NCBI GenBank assembly: GCA_012845835.1
Contig: JABAKD010000002.1
Coordinates: forward strand, 25,317,210-25,381,209
DNA length: 64,000 nucleotides
Source of the DNA: Undaria pinnatifida
Taxonomy: Eukaryota; Sar; Phaeophyceae; Laminariales; Alariaceae
Direction: 5' to 3'
The number at the start of each line of letters is the position of its first letter. Position 1 is the stretch's first letter. The notes beneath the pieces were generated by a model. It was not told the origin of the DNA and ran no database searches. It was given only the letters and a program-made list of their open reading frames with translations. This document shows positions 10,618 to 55,913 of the stretch, in pieces. The position numbers were made by a program, and so were the translations under genes.

Positions 10618-12650
10618 TTTATCATTGAGTTAATGGGGGGGATACGTCCCCTATGGCCATGTGCGATCTGGGTCACGCCAGATCTCGCACGAAAGTTAAG
10701 CACTCAGCAGATGTTACTCTGCCGTTGCGTTCAAGTTTCAAGCTCCACAGAGCTGATGACAAAAAAATATGCCCCACTCGAAGAAGAGACGAAGAAGGAA
10801 GATTGGTGTTGTTGAGTTGAGTTGTGAGAGAGTGTGCGTGGTGCATGCTCGATCGATCACAGCTTAAGATCCTATGAAAGCGTACGAACCCCCCTAAAAA
10901 GCAAGCGGTGTGATTACCCCAAAAACATGCAGGTACGAGACACATCGGGCCAACTGTAAACTACAACCAACCGGGACATTTTAGGGTTCCGCCGCCATCC
11001 ACGATATACGATCTACTAGATTCACGTGATCCTATGATCCTACGAGGCACGTGTGTATGTGTATGATACGTTCGTACATATCACACTCCTTGCACTGGTA
11101 TCGCCGAAGCGCCTCGTGCTGCTCCGTACCGAAGAAAGCTAGTTAGTGCCTATCCTTAACAACGAACCGATCCGAGATACTCTCTGAAAACGTCTACGTA
11201 CTAACTCGTGTATACCACTCGTGTATAACAGCGCGTCATGCTGCTGCGTCCTACCACGTACGAGCTACGTATACCAGATGACTACGTATGATGTGTTAAC
11301 GACATCGCAATCGATAGAGAGGTGACGATGGACTAACTGTTACCCCGTTGTACCACCAGTAGCAAGGTAACTATCCTCAATACGAGTGGGGATCGATGAT
11401 CTGTCCGACACGCGAAATCATCCCAAAATATTTCCAAGTCGTGTGTCCTCCAGCAGGCGTGTACGTAGACAATTCGAAAGCTGGTGATCGATCCATTTAG
11501 CACTGCACTACTCCCGTTATTTGCACAAAACACTTGGTACCAGAATAGGAAATTCTAGGAAATGGAAAAAAGTGAAAGGCACAAAGCACCGGTCAGGCAA
11601 CCGAAGGCATGTATGCTATGGGAAGAAATTTCCGCCCCAAGGGCCAAGGAGAAAAGCGTGGACCGCATAGACTATAGACTATACCTGGTATATACACATA
11701 TTCGGACCCATGAGACTACAGACAGGTAGCAAACTAATGTTAGCGATTGCATTTGCATTTGTACTTTTAATACTACTTCCGCCGTGCACTGCTTTGCATT
11801 TGCATTAAAGCAGCATTGCATTGTCATTACAACAGTTGCAACGCATCGCATGTGCATATATATCGCTATGAGTGGGGTGTGTAGACTATATATATATGTA
11901 TATTCTGCGGTATTGCGACGCGAAACGGCTGCGGGGTGGTCCGCAGCGTCGCTCGACATATTTACGTAGCAACACCTTGTCTTGTAGAGTTTTTCGAACG
12001 CGTTTTGGATAGAAGTATTCGGAAATAATATACTGTAAGAGGCTTTCTTTTTTGTAGCGGGAGAATGGTTAAACAGCTCTGCGCCCCCCCCCCCTCAACC
12101 ACCACACACATACTCCAGTTAGAACGAGGTGGAGAGTCAAGCCGTTTCCAAACCAAGGCAAAACATAAATAGCGAACGGGGGGAGGGGGGGGGGCAAACA
12201 CGGTGTAGGTAGACGTTGTGTTGTGGAGATAAGCGCGGGGTTAATTGTTGAATTATTTCGCCCTCATCACCCACACCTCTGCGGTATGATTAGACCGAAG
12301 CAACGAAAAATCGCACACGGGGGCGATTACTAACAAAGTCGCGTATCTTGCTAGTGTTAAGGCATAGATCTGTTGTTTCTTTGTTACGTTCTTAAAATCG
12401 CAATTTTCCAGCTGGTACTACTATGTGTTTTCTCTGTTGTCTCGTATAATAGGTTGTGCCCGAACTAATAATTAACCTTTTGAGAACAATAATCAATACA
12501 CCATACACCCATTACACGCTCTGGGTGTGCTGGATATGGCTGGGAAGGACTGGAAATAATGAAATCACCGCAAAAAAAAACGTCCTAATATATAATTTTA
12601 GTCCTTCTTGTTACAGTAAGACTGTACCGAACACGTGTGTGCAGTATCGG
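10618..12650. other. Intergenic stretch downstream of the kinesin gene
   Basis: No coding exon was recognised. It should hold the 3' end of the kinesin transcript if the stop at 12883 is correct, but no confident polyadenylation signal could be placed. TACCTGGTA occurs at 11692-11700. Confidence 0.35.
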
Positions 12651-12673
12651 AACAATCACACACGCAAAAACAC

Positions 12674-12722
12674 ACGCGTACGAAGGAGTGAGTGGCTCAC
12701 TCGTCGTCTGTGAACCCTACTC
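12674..12722 (-). repeat. Partial duplicate of the end of kinesin exon 19
   Basis: On the minus strand this reads Phe-Thr-Asp-Asp-Glu-stop, against Phe-Lys-Asp-Asp-Asp-Glu-stop at the true exon end (12883-12903). The 13-base core CTCACTCGTCGTC is identical, and the flanking A/C-rich and GGAAGGA-like segments also match. Spacing between the copies is about 190 bases. Confidence 0.5.
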
Positions 12723-12882
12723 TAAATCACACACAAACCACACCAAGAAAAAAAACGGAACACACTCAGGACACTCACCGCTGGGTACATGCTGGAAGTC
12801 GACGGGTAGAGCAAAAACAACGCTTTGTATGAAGAACACACACAAAGAAACACAAACAATAGCCACGCACGGAAGGAATAAC

Positions 12883-45521
<32,639 letters not shown>

Positions 45522-46869
45522 ATCTCCAGCTTCAATATACCGCGCCTAACTCCTCCTGTACACTCGTACCAGAGTACAAGTAAGGACGCTTGTTCCTTGT
45601 TTGGTGGTACCATTCATTCACGAGAAGAGTCTGATACTTTGCGACTGCTGCTGATATATCTCGAGTGGATATCGAGATATCTCCCATTTTATCGTGTTGC
45701 AGCAGCAGTGGCGGTCTCCCCACCAGCAACAATGCTGGTATGCGCCAGCCAACAACACCGGCTGTATATCGGATACCGGCACTATTGGGTACGGTGCCGA
45801 TGCCGGTCCAAAAATAGTAGATTCTCGTCGTGCCTGGGGATCTCACCGGCACTAAATCAGAAGCAAGCACTATTAAAACAGCACTCTACGAGGTGAGCTA
45901 CGATAAACCCCACTGGGTGTATCGTGTACCGTCTGTCGAGCGTAGAATCGTGAAAAGATCCAATCTTTGGTACGGTACGAGGGAAGACGAAAGACACGAA
46001 AACGGATGAAAACGTCCTAAAAAAATCTGGTAACATTCTATTGGCGGTTACACCGACCGCTCTGCTCTTTACCTACTCTTTCTTTGTTTCTTTGGTTTCT
46101 TCGTTCGTCTTTCGTGTTCTTTTCTATTCTTTATCGCATTGCTTATCGTACTCTTTCGTACTGCGTTGATATATCGTACTTTTTTAAAGCGACATTGCGT
46201 TGTCGAATGCATTACGATGCATTATCTCTGTGTCGTGGCTTGTGACCACAGAGCTGATCTTTCTAGGGTGAAGAATCAGTACGGACAATGGGTGTGCTGG
46301 ATGTCGACGAGTAGAAAAACGGTTTAATGTGAAGAACACACACACACACACACACACACTTTTTAAAGCTGTCTATCGCTGTGGAATAGTACCGAATCTC
46401 GTCCCCACTAAAGTCAAAACGATATGCGGGATTAAATCCTCCCGTGTGCATACTTGGGCTCGCAGAAACATTTTTTTTCTTGCGATAAAAAAAAAAATTA
46501 ATTGGCATATACTTGCACCCAATCTCTAAATTGAAGATACATTGACATCGCTCACCAGTGTGGACGGAAATATTGCAACCGTTTACATAATAGTTTGCAT
46601 ATAAAGTACAGCTTAAAATATGGTTCACAAAAGGTATCACGTTTCCTCTTCCCTTCGTCTCGAACATAAATCAATACCACAAAAGGTATATTACCAGCAT
46701 GTTTAGGTAGGGGGCTATGGCATACCCACCCCGCTTCGAAAGTACGCGGCGTAATTTGCGCGGGAACTTCTAGATTCTCCGGTGCGAATCAAGGGAGTAC
46801 TTGCCCCAACACGCATACACAGCAGCGCGACAAGCCGCCCACAGCTACTGCCTCATAGGGAAAAAAAAA
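45522..46869. promoter_or_regulatory. Shared upstream region of the two divergent genes
   Basis: About 1.35 kb between the kinesin ATG and the earliest candidate ATG of gene 2 (if the start is 48358, about 2.8 kb). No TATA box or regulatory motif can be assigned with confidence. It includes a family E repeat (46191-46346). Confidence 0.35.
46191..46346 (+). repeat. Dispersed family E copy, near-identical to 57847-58001
   Basis: About 155 bases differ from the copy at 57847 at only a few positions. Landmarks: GACATTGCGTTGTCGAATGC, GTGGCTTGTGACCACAGAGC, GAAGAATCAGTACGGACA, TGCTGGATGTCGACGAGTAG. Ends in (AC)n. No open frame. Confidence 0.85.
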
Positions 46870-47079
46870 ATGATCAGCATCGTCAAGTCAACAACGCGTC
46901 GGCACACCAGAGAGGTCGCGAGGTCGTCGTCGTCCTCGGCTGCTTCTGCTGCTGCCACGGCGGCCGCTGCTATTAAAAATTCCTCGGCGGCATTCAAGAA
47001 AAGCAACCATTTTCAAAACTCCGGTGATGACGCGGCATTTAGAAGTCTCAACCACCTAGCGGGGGCGCATACCGAAAAG
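46870..47079 (+). CDS. Candidate first exon of gene 2
   Basis: An ATG-started frame of 70 codons with Ser- and Ala-rich runs (SSSSSAASAAATAAAA) and then a mixed segment ending AGAHTEK. It would end at a GC donor (AAG|GCAAGC) in phase 0, the phase required by the acceptor at 48605-48606. It could equally be an unrelated open frame ending at TAA 47086-47088. Low confidence. Confidence 0.35.
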
Positions 47080-47587
47080 GCAAGCTAAGCAGGGCAGAAG
47101 TATTGCCGGAATATCGCGCGTGTTAGATCTGGTAGCAGGCCACCACGTCGGCCATTTCATCTCCAGTGTTGTTGTCTGTGACACCACGGACGCTCGTATA
47201 GATATTAGCTATAGTTTTGACACTTGGTATTGGCCGATGTCAGAATTTCATTTTGAGACCACAAAATTGCAACAAAAATTGACCTTTGACCTGACAGCTG
47301 AACTGAAATAATGAAGACTACCAGGTACAAAGTAGCTCAGCATCCAAGAGTCGAATATTAATATTTCGTATCACTTAAAAAAACCAACTTTTTTCCCCCG
47401 CTATCTTTTTTATCGTCATCCCACACCTACCCTACCGCACAACAACAAAAAATCACCCACACATACTTTGTACCAGCGTCCATCCTCCTCAAGTCACTTC
47501 GTGACACTCCGTGGTGGGACAGTCAAAGCCAGGAATATAAAACCAAAGAGTACTATGCGCCAGCCGCTGACCTGTGTCCTATCTCAG

Positions 47588-47605
47588 CCCCAAGGGAACA
47601 GCGAG
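47588..47605 (+). CDS. Possible 18-base microexon of gene 2
   Basis: A strong acceptor (CTGTGTCCTATCTCAG) is followed 18 bases later by a strong donor (GCGAG|GTAAGC). The six codons (PQGNSE) would join candidate exon 1 and exon 2 in phase 0. The splice signals are good but the evidence is only those signals. Confidence 0.25.
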
Positions 47606-48606
47606 GTAAGCGAGGCATGCATGTGCTTTTGTTACCGCAGTCTGGTGGCTTTATTTTGGGAGATTCTACGTTTGTTTTAGTTGCGGGCAGCAGTGCGGTG
47701 TTTTTTCTTGGCGCCAAGCTGCTGCTCGGTGCCCACTGGCCCACGCTTGAACTAGGTCCCGTATCGAGGCTACTCCCAAACAAACGCTACGCGCAGGCGG
47801 GGGTGCGTAGCAGCTTAGCTCGCCGAGAGGCTCATCTATGTCGGCGTGCTGCTGACGGGGAACTAAATACATCTTGTGATGGATTAGTTACCCCCACGTA
47901 AAAGCCCGGTTGCTTCGAAAATTCTCGTGTATTGCCGTCTTTCGTTTTGACCCTCCCGGCTTTCCACTTGGCCCCGTCCTATGCCCTCGATACTGAAATG
48001 AAATCGAACTCTCAAATGAACAAAAACTTTGTACTAGGTGAGCCCCGGCGGGGCACCACATGGCTTGGAAAACGAGTAGCGAAGCATGTGCCGTTTACCT
48101 GCAGGGCCTCTATGCCCTACTCGTAGTGCATCCGGCCACGCAGTCGGTGTTTTGGTGTCTTTCGTTAGGTCTGTTGCGCCCACGTTTTTTCGCGACAAAT
48201 CACTTGCAATTAGTATGTGGATGATTTTGCATCGGGATTAAAGATTATAAGGCAACCTCCCACCATTCGGACAAAACAACTTGCAATTAGTATCGAATGT
48301 TTGTTTTGCGGTGGGAAATCCTATTGTTCGGCGCGAAAGCACGAATGATACGTACGAATGGTACAGAAGAATTCGATTGCACCGCTTTCCCTGCCTCTCC
48401 GCGTCCCGGAGATCATCCTAAGAGATGCTTCTTGTGATCGATCGCCGTTTCGAGCAGGATTATCTAACAACTACCTTCTTCCCCCCATCCGACCCCCGAC
48501 TGCTCTCTGTCTTCACTTGTTTATGCCCATGCCCTCTCTTCTCCGACGCCTCCCCTTCTTTTTCCGCCTCTTGGCTGGTTCCGTGCCGGATGGGATATGC
48601 GAGCAG

Positions 48607-49058
48607 GTCGAAAAAAATGACCGAAAGCCGGCAGCTCTCCAAAAGCAACAGCCCACCTCGGCGACCCCCACAGCGGCGGCGGTGGCTACTCCTGTAGATC
48701 GAAGAATCACCATCACTGCTACTGCCCTCTCTCTCGACAACAGCGACAACCACAACCACGCTCCCGAAAACCCAGCCTCTCAGACCTCAGCCGTCGCTGC
48801 TGTCGCTGCTGCCGCTGCTGCCGCCGCCGAGGCCTCAGCAGCAGCAGCAGCAGCACTTGTGACAGAGGACGAGCAGCTGGCGTCGCCGGAGGGGGGGCAG
48901 GCAACTCAGCAAGGCGAGGGAGGGCAGCAGCGACCTCGGCCGGAGAACATCCCAAAGTTTGTCCGGGTTGGGTCTAAGGTTTGCTTCTCGACGGTTGTTG
49001 CCGCCGTCCTCATACCTTCCTCAGAGGACATCACCGCGGCATCCAAGAAAGAACTCTG
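48607..49058 (+). CDS. Gene 2, exon with low-complexity N-terminal region and conserved core
   Basis: Acceptor GCGAGCAG (48605-48606), donor CTCTG|GTGAGT. The frame is open back to an ATG at 48358, so an unspliced start there is the alternative; however, codons before 48607 do not look like protein. The exon encodes an Ala-rich linker (residues with AAVAAAAAAAAEASAAAAA) and then VRVGSKVCFSTVVAAVLIPS, SSEDITAASKKELW. This V-x-F-x-x-x-V...LIPS...LW pattern recurs, from memory, in many unassigned stramenopile proteins. Confidence 0.7.
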
Positions 49059-49298
49059 GTGAGTTGCGGTTTTTTGACCGCGCAAAGATAACGTCGAACG
49101 TTGAACACTGCACTCTCGTTTCGGGCTCAAAACACGTACAATTAACGTGAAGCACTTTTTCTCAGTTTGATGTGTTGACCTCTTGAAATTATTTTCATCC
49201 TTGTTTGTTTGGGACAAAGTACCAGAGATTATTGTGGATTTGTTTTTGCATGCATCCGTACTTGTAAAAGGATTTTTGTTGTATCATACAAGTGCATT

Positions 49299-49580
49299 TG
49301 GCAAACAACCTACATCTAACGCAGATTTTGTTTGACCCGCTGCTGCCGCACCAGCTGGTGCTTGTGCTGTAGAGCTCACCCCGTAGCACACCGCAATACG
49401 AACCAGGCATACAACCGCAGTCTCCCGCAACAAGGTACAGACGAAAAATTAGACGCCACGAAACGTCCGGCGCCCCGTGTATATGGACCCACGCATAAGG
49501 TGAGCTCTACAGCACAAGCACCAGCTGCTGCAGCAGCAGCGGGTCAAACAAAATCTTCATTAGATGCAGGTTGTTTGCCG
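49299..49580 (+). repeat. Inverted repeat A (82-base arms, 118-base loop)
   Basis: Left arm 49299-49380 and right arm 49499-49580 pair with few mismatches; both contain GTTTGACCCGCTGCTG or its complement and TAGAGCTCACC or its complement. No coding content. Confidence 0.85.
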
Positions 49581-49587
49581 ATTGCGG

Positions 49588-50128
49588 GAGACCCTATTTG
49601 CAGGACGGTCCTGCAACGAATTCTTGCAGGACCGGGAAACGCCTCCAGAACCACCCTCCACAAAACCATCAAAACCTACCCTCCCGAAAAACACACAACA
49701 GACAGCAGACAGCAGACCATCACACGAGACAGGACACGTTCGAGACCACGCCAAAGACCATGCCCCTTATGAATCTAATTGGCGGTAGGAAACTGCCCTT
49801 GGGCGAAGATGAGGACGTAGTATCCATCGGCGGGCAGTATCGTCGTCGATATAGACGACGACGACGATACTGCTGCCGCCGACGGATACTACGTCCTCAT
49901 TTTCCTACCGCCAATTAGATCCACAGGGAACATGGCCTTTGGCGTGGTCTCGGACGTGTCCTGTCTCGTGTGATGGTCTGCTGTCTGCTGTTGAGTGTTC
50001 TTCGGGAGGGTAGGTTTTGATGGTTTTGTGGAGGGTGGTTCTGGAGGCGTTTCCCAGTCCTGCAAGAATTCGTTGAGGACCCAGTCCCGCAAGAATTCGT
50101 TGCAGGACCGTCCTGCAAATAGGGTCTT
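49588..50128 (+). repeat. Inverted repeat B, giant hairpin (about 270-base arms, almost no loop)
   Basis: The arms meet at about 49857 (…TCGTCGTCGATAT|AGACGACGACGACGA). They pair along their whole length: for example CTATTTGCAGGACGGTCCTG at 49594 against its complement near 50110, and CCTCCAGAACCACCCTCCAC near 49650 against 50035. Differences are a 20-odd base insertion in the right arm near 50075 and an extra piece of similar size in the left arm near 49790. Confidence 0.9.
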
Positions 50129-50129
50129 C

Positions 50130-50434
50130 CGGAATAGCCTCAAGAGCCATGTATATGAAGGCATTTTTGTTCAGGCGACAACACGCAGAGCAAGGTGTAA
50201 AATCTACCGGGCAGACAGCAGTGGTAGCAAGAGACCAAGTAGACCGAACTAGACGCGTCTCCCAGCAGCTGTTCCTGCACCTAAAAACGAAGACCGCAAG
50301 AAAGAGCGGCCAATAATGGTACCAGGTATCACGTGGAGCATTATAAATAGTAACACACGTTACACCTTGCTCTGCGTGTTGTCGCCTTAACAAAAATGCC
50401 TTCATATACATGGCTCCTGAAGCTATTCCAAGCT
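50130..50434 (+). repeat. Inverted repeat C (about 72-base arms, 160-base loop)
   Basis: Left arm 50130-50201 and right arm 50362-50434 are near-perfect inverted copies, both with CATGTATATGAAGGCATTTT and CGACAACACGCAGAGCAAGG or the complement. It abuts inverted repeat B. Confidence 0.88.
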
Positions 50435-53400
50435 ACTCAGCTACTACTCAAACTGGCATGAAGGAGGATTGTTCAATAGTTTGGGGAGGCTTTCCCACAC
50501 AACCGGGCATTTTGTCGTTCATCCCTGGTTATTGTGGTCTCGACGTCCGTCGTGGCGGGGTTTGCTGGCAGCCCTTACGTTTAGTGCAGGGAGTTATTAT
50601 AATTATAAAAACGTTTAGTGCAGGAAGTATATATAACCCACGAACATGCCGTCTTCCAGCATGTTTGATTATGAGGAAAACACATCGGACATCTCATATC
50701 ATCGTACTTGTATTTAACGCTGGTCTTTCTGGGCATGTTGCGCGCAACAGGTTTGATGACACCAAAGTTATTTACCAGGTGTATTACTGAACGACCAACA
50801 GAAGTAGAAACCCTTTGCATTTGAGCACAAATACTTGAGAGGTGGAGTGGCGGATCAACAGGCGTACTCCTTTTGACGGGGGGTTGGGAGGGTATACTTT
50901 CCAGTATGCTCTATCACGCACTGCCACTAGACGAACTGGCATATCCCGGCCGGTCCACATCATTGGAGTTATGATCCCTGTGCCGTACCGTATTATTCTA
51001 CTGGTGCATTCAGGAGTAAGCAGTTGTGGAGCTTCGTACGTCTTGTAAAGTACGTCATCACGGGTACGAATCTCACACCACGTAAAGCATGGGCTCGGTA
51101 TTTTCGTTATATTTGTTGTATAATCTGGTTTTTGGTTATGTTGAATGTCCGTGTAACTGCTGCCAATTTAAGCCTATCGTTCAGTCGCCCGCGAAGTTGT
51201 CGGGAGATGAATAGACTTTTCGGGTGATCTCGTGCGAATCTCGACTATTGTTGACTTTTGTGCCTTTGGTACAACATCGTAAGGAAGCTGGTGGGTGTTT
51301 TGGACCTGATAATAAGCCCTTACGGACTGCTCACTACCCTTGTATCTTGGGAGGGTCTGCTGCAAGTGGTACAAAAGTTAGGGTACCCGGTATCTAAAAC
51401 CTGTTGCTGCTGCACTTTTGCGTCTCTTTTTACGAGTGATCGATGCGGACGGCACGGCTCACACTTGCACAGCTCACACTATCGAGCTTCCATGGCCGGA
51501 TGGAGGCGGAATATGCTCCTCATGTTCTGTGATGCTGTGATGACCTTTGACGGCGTTAATTGGTGCGCACGTAAGACTAAATATACTACTGCTGTAGCAT
51601 GCACATACCATGTACAAGTAGGTATTTCACCCTCTGCTCTGCTGTTGCAGCTTTAGGCATATGTCTTCGAGAAAACTTGTAGCCACTTCCATAAGCAAAC
51701 ACAAATATTACTATTCAATAATATACTAATAATACTGTCAAAATCAGCTGTACCTATGCGTACCTATACACCCGATTTGTGTGACCACGGACTCTAGATG
51801 TTCGACAAGAGTGGATGTGAGACAACATACACTTGAAGTCGTAAATTCGCTGCTCTGTACATACCGGTGGAATTGTGTGGTGTGTGTCGCATTTCGACAA
51901 TACCAACGTCTGCTTTATCACGTCTAAAGTTCATCACCAACAAAACAACATAATTGATTGCTAAAAGGTACTGGTAGTTAGTTTGCGGTCCTCTGTAGTA
52001 CTTAACTCCGTACGCCCTCTCTTCCTGGGATAGGGGCATATTCCATGCAAGTAAGCGACAAGAAGCCGGTTGCCAGCAGGCGGGCATGGGCACCATGATG
52101 TTACTGGATACAACGCGACAACAACATACCGCGGCGTCGAAGGAAGTAACGAACTCACGAGGAGGTACAGAGGCGCGTCTGTTAGGCGACACGGTCATGC
52201 ACGTTAGACGTCATCTAATTACCAGGCCATGACCCATCTGATTCCATTCATGATAACGCCATCAAACAAGGGCGTAGTCCAGGCATGACCCCGAGTCTGC
52301 TCGATTATTTTCCCTCGAGAGATCGCACAAGTTGCGCGGTTACAAAATATCACAACTATTTCAAGCATAAATTGTTTTTATCATTGTTGAATAATTTGTG
52401 TTTCGCGGAGAAACTCGGTGCCCCCTCGACAGGATAACCATGCAGATTATAGACGAGATAGCCCACCACGTGCGTCAGTCAGTTCGTGACACTTGAGTGC
52501 TGTGATGGGAACTTTCATCAAAAGCTTCTGCGCTCATTTTGATTGCTGATTATCGATTTTGCGATTGTCGTCACTCTGTTTCTAGGAACATTCGGAACAT
52601 TCGGGGATTGACAGTTTGATAGATTACTCGAGCTACGGGTACAGTAGACACACGTTTTGGGGGCAAATTGCTTGGAATTAAGGGGGAATCTGTCTGCACG
52701 TTTTCCGGGACAAAACTAATAATATCAATGCTTGGAATACGTAGGGATGAAATTGTTCTGCAGTTGTATCGCGTTCCGGACCCCAAAACACACAGTTTAC
52801 TCGCTACTCGCACGCTTATCATCGCATTGCAAGTGGTAGTTGCAAGCGTTTTGTGTCCAAGAGGGGGTGGAGTCAAGTGGTCAACATAACTAACCCTTTT
52901 GCTGTCGCGCTATTCATTTGTGTTCATGTCAGATTTAAGGGTAAAGAAACGTTTAGACTACCCCCACTGTATAATACAGCCTTCTCAGTTCCCAGGTATT
53001 GGGGAAGCCGCCTTCGTGAGTCAAGCTTTGTCATTACAGCAGTTTTAGTAGTAGTGCAATTCCCCGGTCGCACGAAGTTTGACTGCCTTTCAAATCAGGG
53101 CTGCCTCTTACTCAGACCGCGTAATGGGAAATCCCACAAACTCTATCGTCGTTTCCCCCGCGCCCTTTTTGGTGGTATCCATATTTTCGGAGCTGTACGG
53201 GGCCCGGCGACGGTTTTCTCGTCCGAGCTGCTCCGCGACCTCGGTCTGCTGCCACAGGCTGGTGTCTGACGAATCATACTAGCTAGCGTGAAATATGAAT
53301 CACAACCAAGCCAAACAGTTGTTTGTCTTGATTTGGGATCTGTCTTTCCCTCGTCAGAGATTGTTTGGTCTAATTCAAGCGTGTTTTTATAGGCAATATA

Positions 53401-54412
53401 TTTCTTCTTGGTGCGGCGTTCGTTGGTCTAGAAGTTTTAAAGCGTTGCGCACGATCACCCGAGAATTGATTTGCTGCTGCCAGTTAAGAAAATATTTAAT
53501 TATTCTAGACTATACCTCATAAATTCAGATATACCAATATGCGTAGAGGACTCCTTACTCCGTACGCACCTGATACGCTCGTTCAATGGCCTTGCTCCAA
53601 AAGATGTGCGTTGACGAACCGACACGAGAACAAGGCCCCGTCACAGGCATGCACTTGACGCGTTTGATATTAGAACCAAGTAATTACGGTATTTCGAGCC
53701 TCTTGTCACGTCGTTTCCCCTGTAATTTTTCCGTCCGTCAGGCACACCCCTAAACTGCTGTCTTTTTTCGACGCCATTGGATTGCGTCATGCATATTCCG
53801 TATTACTGACACTCTGTTGTAGTATGTATCATATAAGCCTCCTTTACAGCAGTTTAGTATGGGACGTTTGAAGTTCTGTCAAGGTATTTTGAATCTCTGT
53901 ACATCTGTATATTATAGTACTTGCACGACCTTGATCATTCGTGTTTCACCTACCCTTGGTGGAAGCGCAGCCGTAGTTCCGCTCTAAAGTAGTAGTTTCG
54001 CTTTCATCGAAAAGTTTAACATTTCAACACTTTTTGACGTTTTAGAACCGCCGCTGTATCAACGGTACGACAACTACTTGCTTGGAAATGGTGTAGGATG
54101 TTCACATTTTCGATTACTTCAAATTAGTGTAGAATTTATGTACTTCAACGCGTAAGGACGGCCTTCGTTTTCGCGACTAACCACTTGATATTAATAAGTT
54201 GGGCTTTCCTTCGGGAGTTCAGCAGCCGAGTCTAGACTGCTCGAGTGGTCCCTGATAGAGAGCAACAGGTATCATATGGAATATTAAAGGGGCGTTGATG
54301 TCTCGATTAGGATGAAAATGATGAAACGGTTGCTAATTTTTTTTTGACGCCTCTCTTTCGCGCATCGCCGCTACATTACTTGTTGTTATTTCTTTTTCAC
54401 TATATAGTAAAT

Positions 54413-54550
54413 GCAACATTCGATGAACAATCGACGAGCAGTGGGATTGCTGAACCCTATGCGCGATAAAAATTGAAGGCAAGAACCGGGGAGGAGAAGG
54501 GAAGACACCTGTGACCACGGCTTGTCCAGAAGCTGGAAAGCGAAAGTGTG

Positions 54551-54587
<37 letters not shown>
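54413..54587 (+). mobile_element. 5'-truncated copy of the SINE-like retroposon, 35-base poly(A)
   Basis: Shares GTGGGATTGCTGAACCCTAT, GACACCTGTGACCACGGCTT and CCAGAAGCTGGAAAG with 6993-7144. The tRNA-like head is absent. The uninterrupted 35-base A run suggests a more recent insertion than the copy at 6836. Confidence 0.75.
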
Positions 54588-54589
<2 letters not shown>

Positions 54590-55913
54590 TGTCCAGAAAT
54601 GACCGTCGGCATGTATTTCGAATGGATATTTATCGTTCTCTCAAATCTGTTTTGAGAGTTTTACTTTGCCGTGCGAATATCATACCGACGGATTCAACAC
54701 ACCCTGCGCAGCCTATGCATTTTGTGCGCGGTAACAATCGTCTGCAAGATCCGCGGAGAAATATGATGTGGCAAATTCCTTCATTCCGGGGAGACAACGG
54801 TGGAAATATGTCATCTTAGCTTGCCTGACCTGTACCTATATAGGCCTCGTTTCCACACTCTCGTAGGTCTCTCATGGGACCAGACCGCTGCCGACTGTTG
54901 TGGTACTTGTCCAGACGGGGTATGGTAGGCTCCACCGCTACGTGTTGTTGAAAAAATCAACGGAAACAACTCCTTTCCCAAAAGCAACTCAGAAAAACTC
55001 CAGCTGGCGTCTTTTGGTGAAAGCTTCATCGGGTGGGTCTCTTTTTTTTCCGAATACGTATAGCCGGGGTGACTGATGATGGACTAGACGCGTATGCATG
55101 TCTGCGATAGAAGTTGTTACTTGCGAGGAACCGACCAACATTGGTGTCCAACCTTGGTGTCTTAGGCTTGTGGCGTCGAAATGTTTTGACAGCAGTCTGT
55201 TTTTTATTTCGATTCCTGAATTATATCATTGCTTCCGGCGGCAAAAGACCGTGCTTGATGTTATTTTGCCGTATCGTGATGAATGTTGTAATATAGATAC
55301 TATTAATAGTAGAAAATTATCCAAGTCCAGTATCCGCCATTAATGGTAGCTAGTCGTGCAGCGGGCAGCAAGCGGGGTGGCGGCGCCCCGTGGAACGATC
55401 ACTTCGAGGCTCCCATAAATACACGCGGTAGATATAAACAGCTGACGTATAGTTTGAGTTGATTTTTTCAGTTTATAGTGAAACGGACGTTGTGACTCGG
55501 CGAGGCCACCGGATGATGTACTGCTATGCTAGCTACTGCGCGACCACAGCGAGGTGTTACCGATGCCATCCTTGTGATGTTATCGTAACGCCTTTTTGCC
55601 CTCTTGGGAACTTCTACTTTGCCCTAGTAGCTGGCTTTTCGGTTTAAAAAAATTGCGAGACATTGCCGAGCGCATTTTTTATCGAGATTTTTTTACGAGA
55701 AACGGTTAGTACAGCTGGCCAAGGACATCGCTTTTTTAGTCCTGATCTCTGTTCTACAAGGATGCCACAAAATGCTCAGTCGCGAAAGTGTGCTTGTGGG
55801 CGCCATGAGTTTAGCCTCAATTGAAGCCATGGCTTTGTTCTTGACTCGCTGTCAACGTTTTTAGTGTTATAAACTCTGACCGCCCGTACCGCCCACGCTG
55901 AACGCAACAACAG

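Larger units (their letters stand above)
49059..55913 (+). other. Gene 2 large intron (6.9 kb)
   Basis: Phase 2. It carries the triple inverted-repeat chain (49299-50434), three TACCAGGTA-type sites and a truncated copy of the SINE-like element (54413-54587). Open frames at 51794-52198 (minus) and 52853-53269 (plus) have no recognisable domain. Confidence 0.65.

Noticed and set aside
49564-49918. Overlapping frames of 70-170 codons on both strands around 49.3-50.4 kb
   Set aside because: They mirror each other because the region is an inverted repeat; the same peptide appears from both arms, which reflects the palindrome and not a gene.
51794-52198. 134-codon minus-strand frame in the gene 2 intron
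   Set aside because: No recognisable domain, no splice signals and no low-complexity bias towards protein; not supported beyond its length.
52853-53269. 138-codon plus-strand frame in the gene 2 intron
   Set aside because: No motif recognised; a frame of this length can occur by chance in a 6.9 kb intron.
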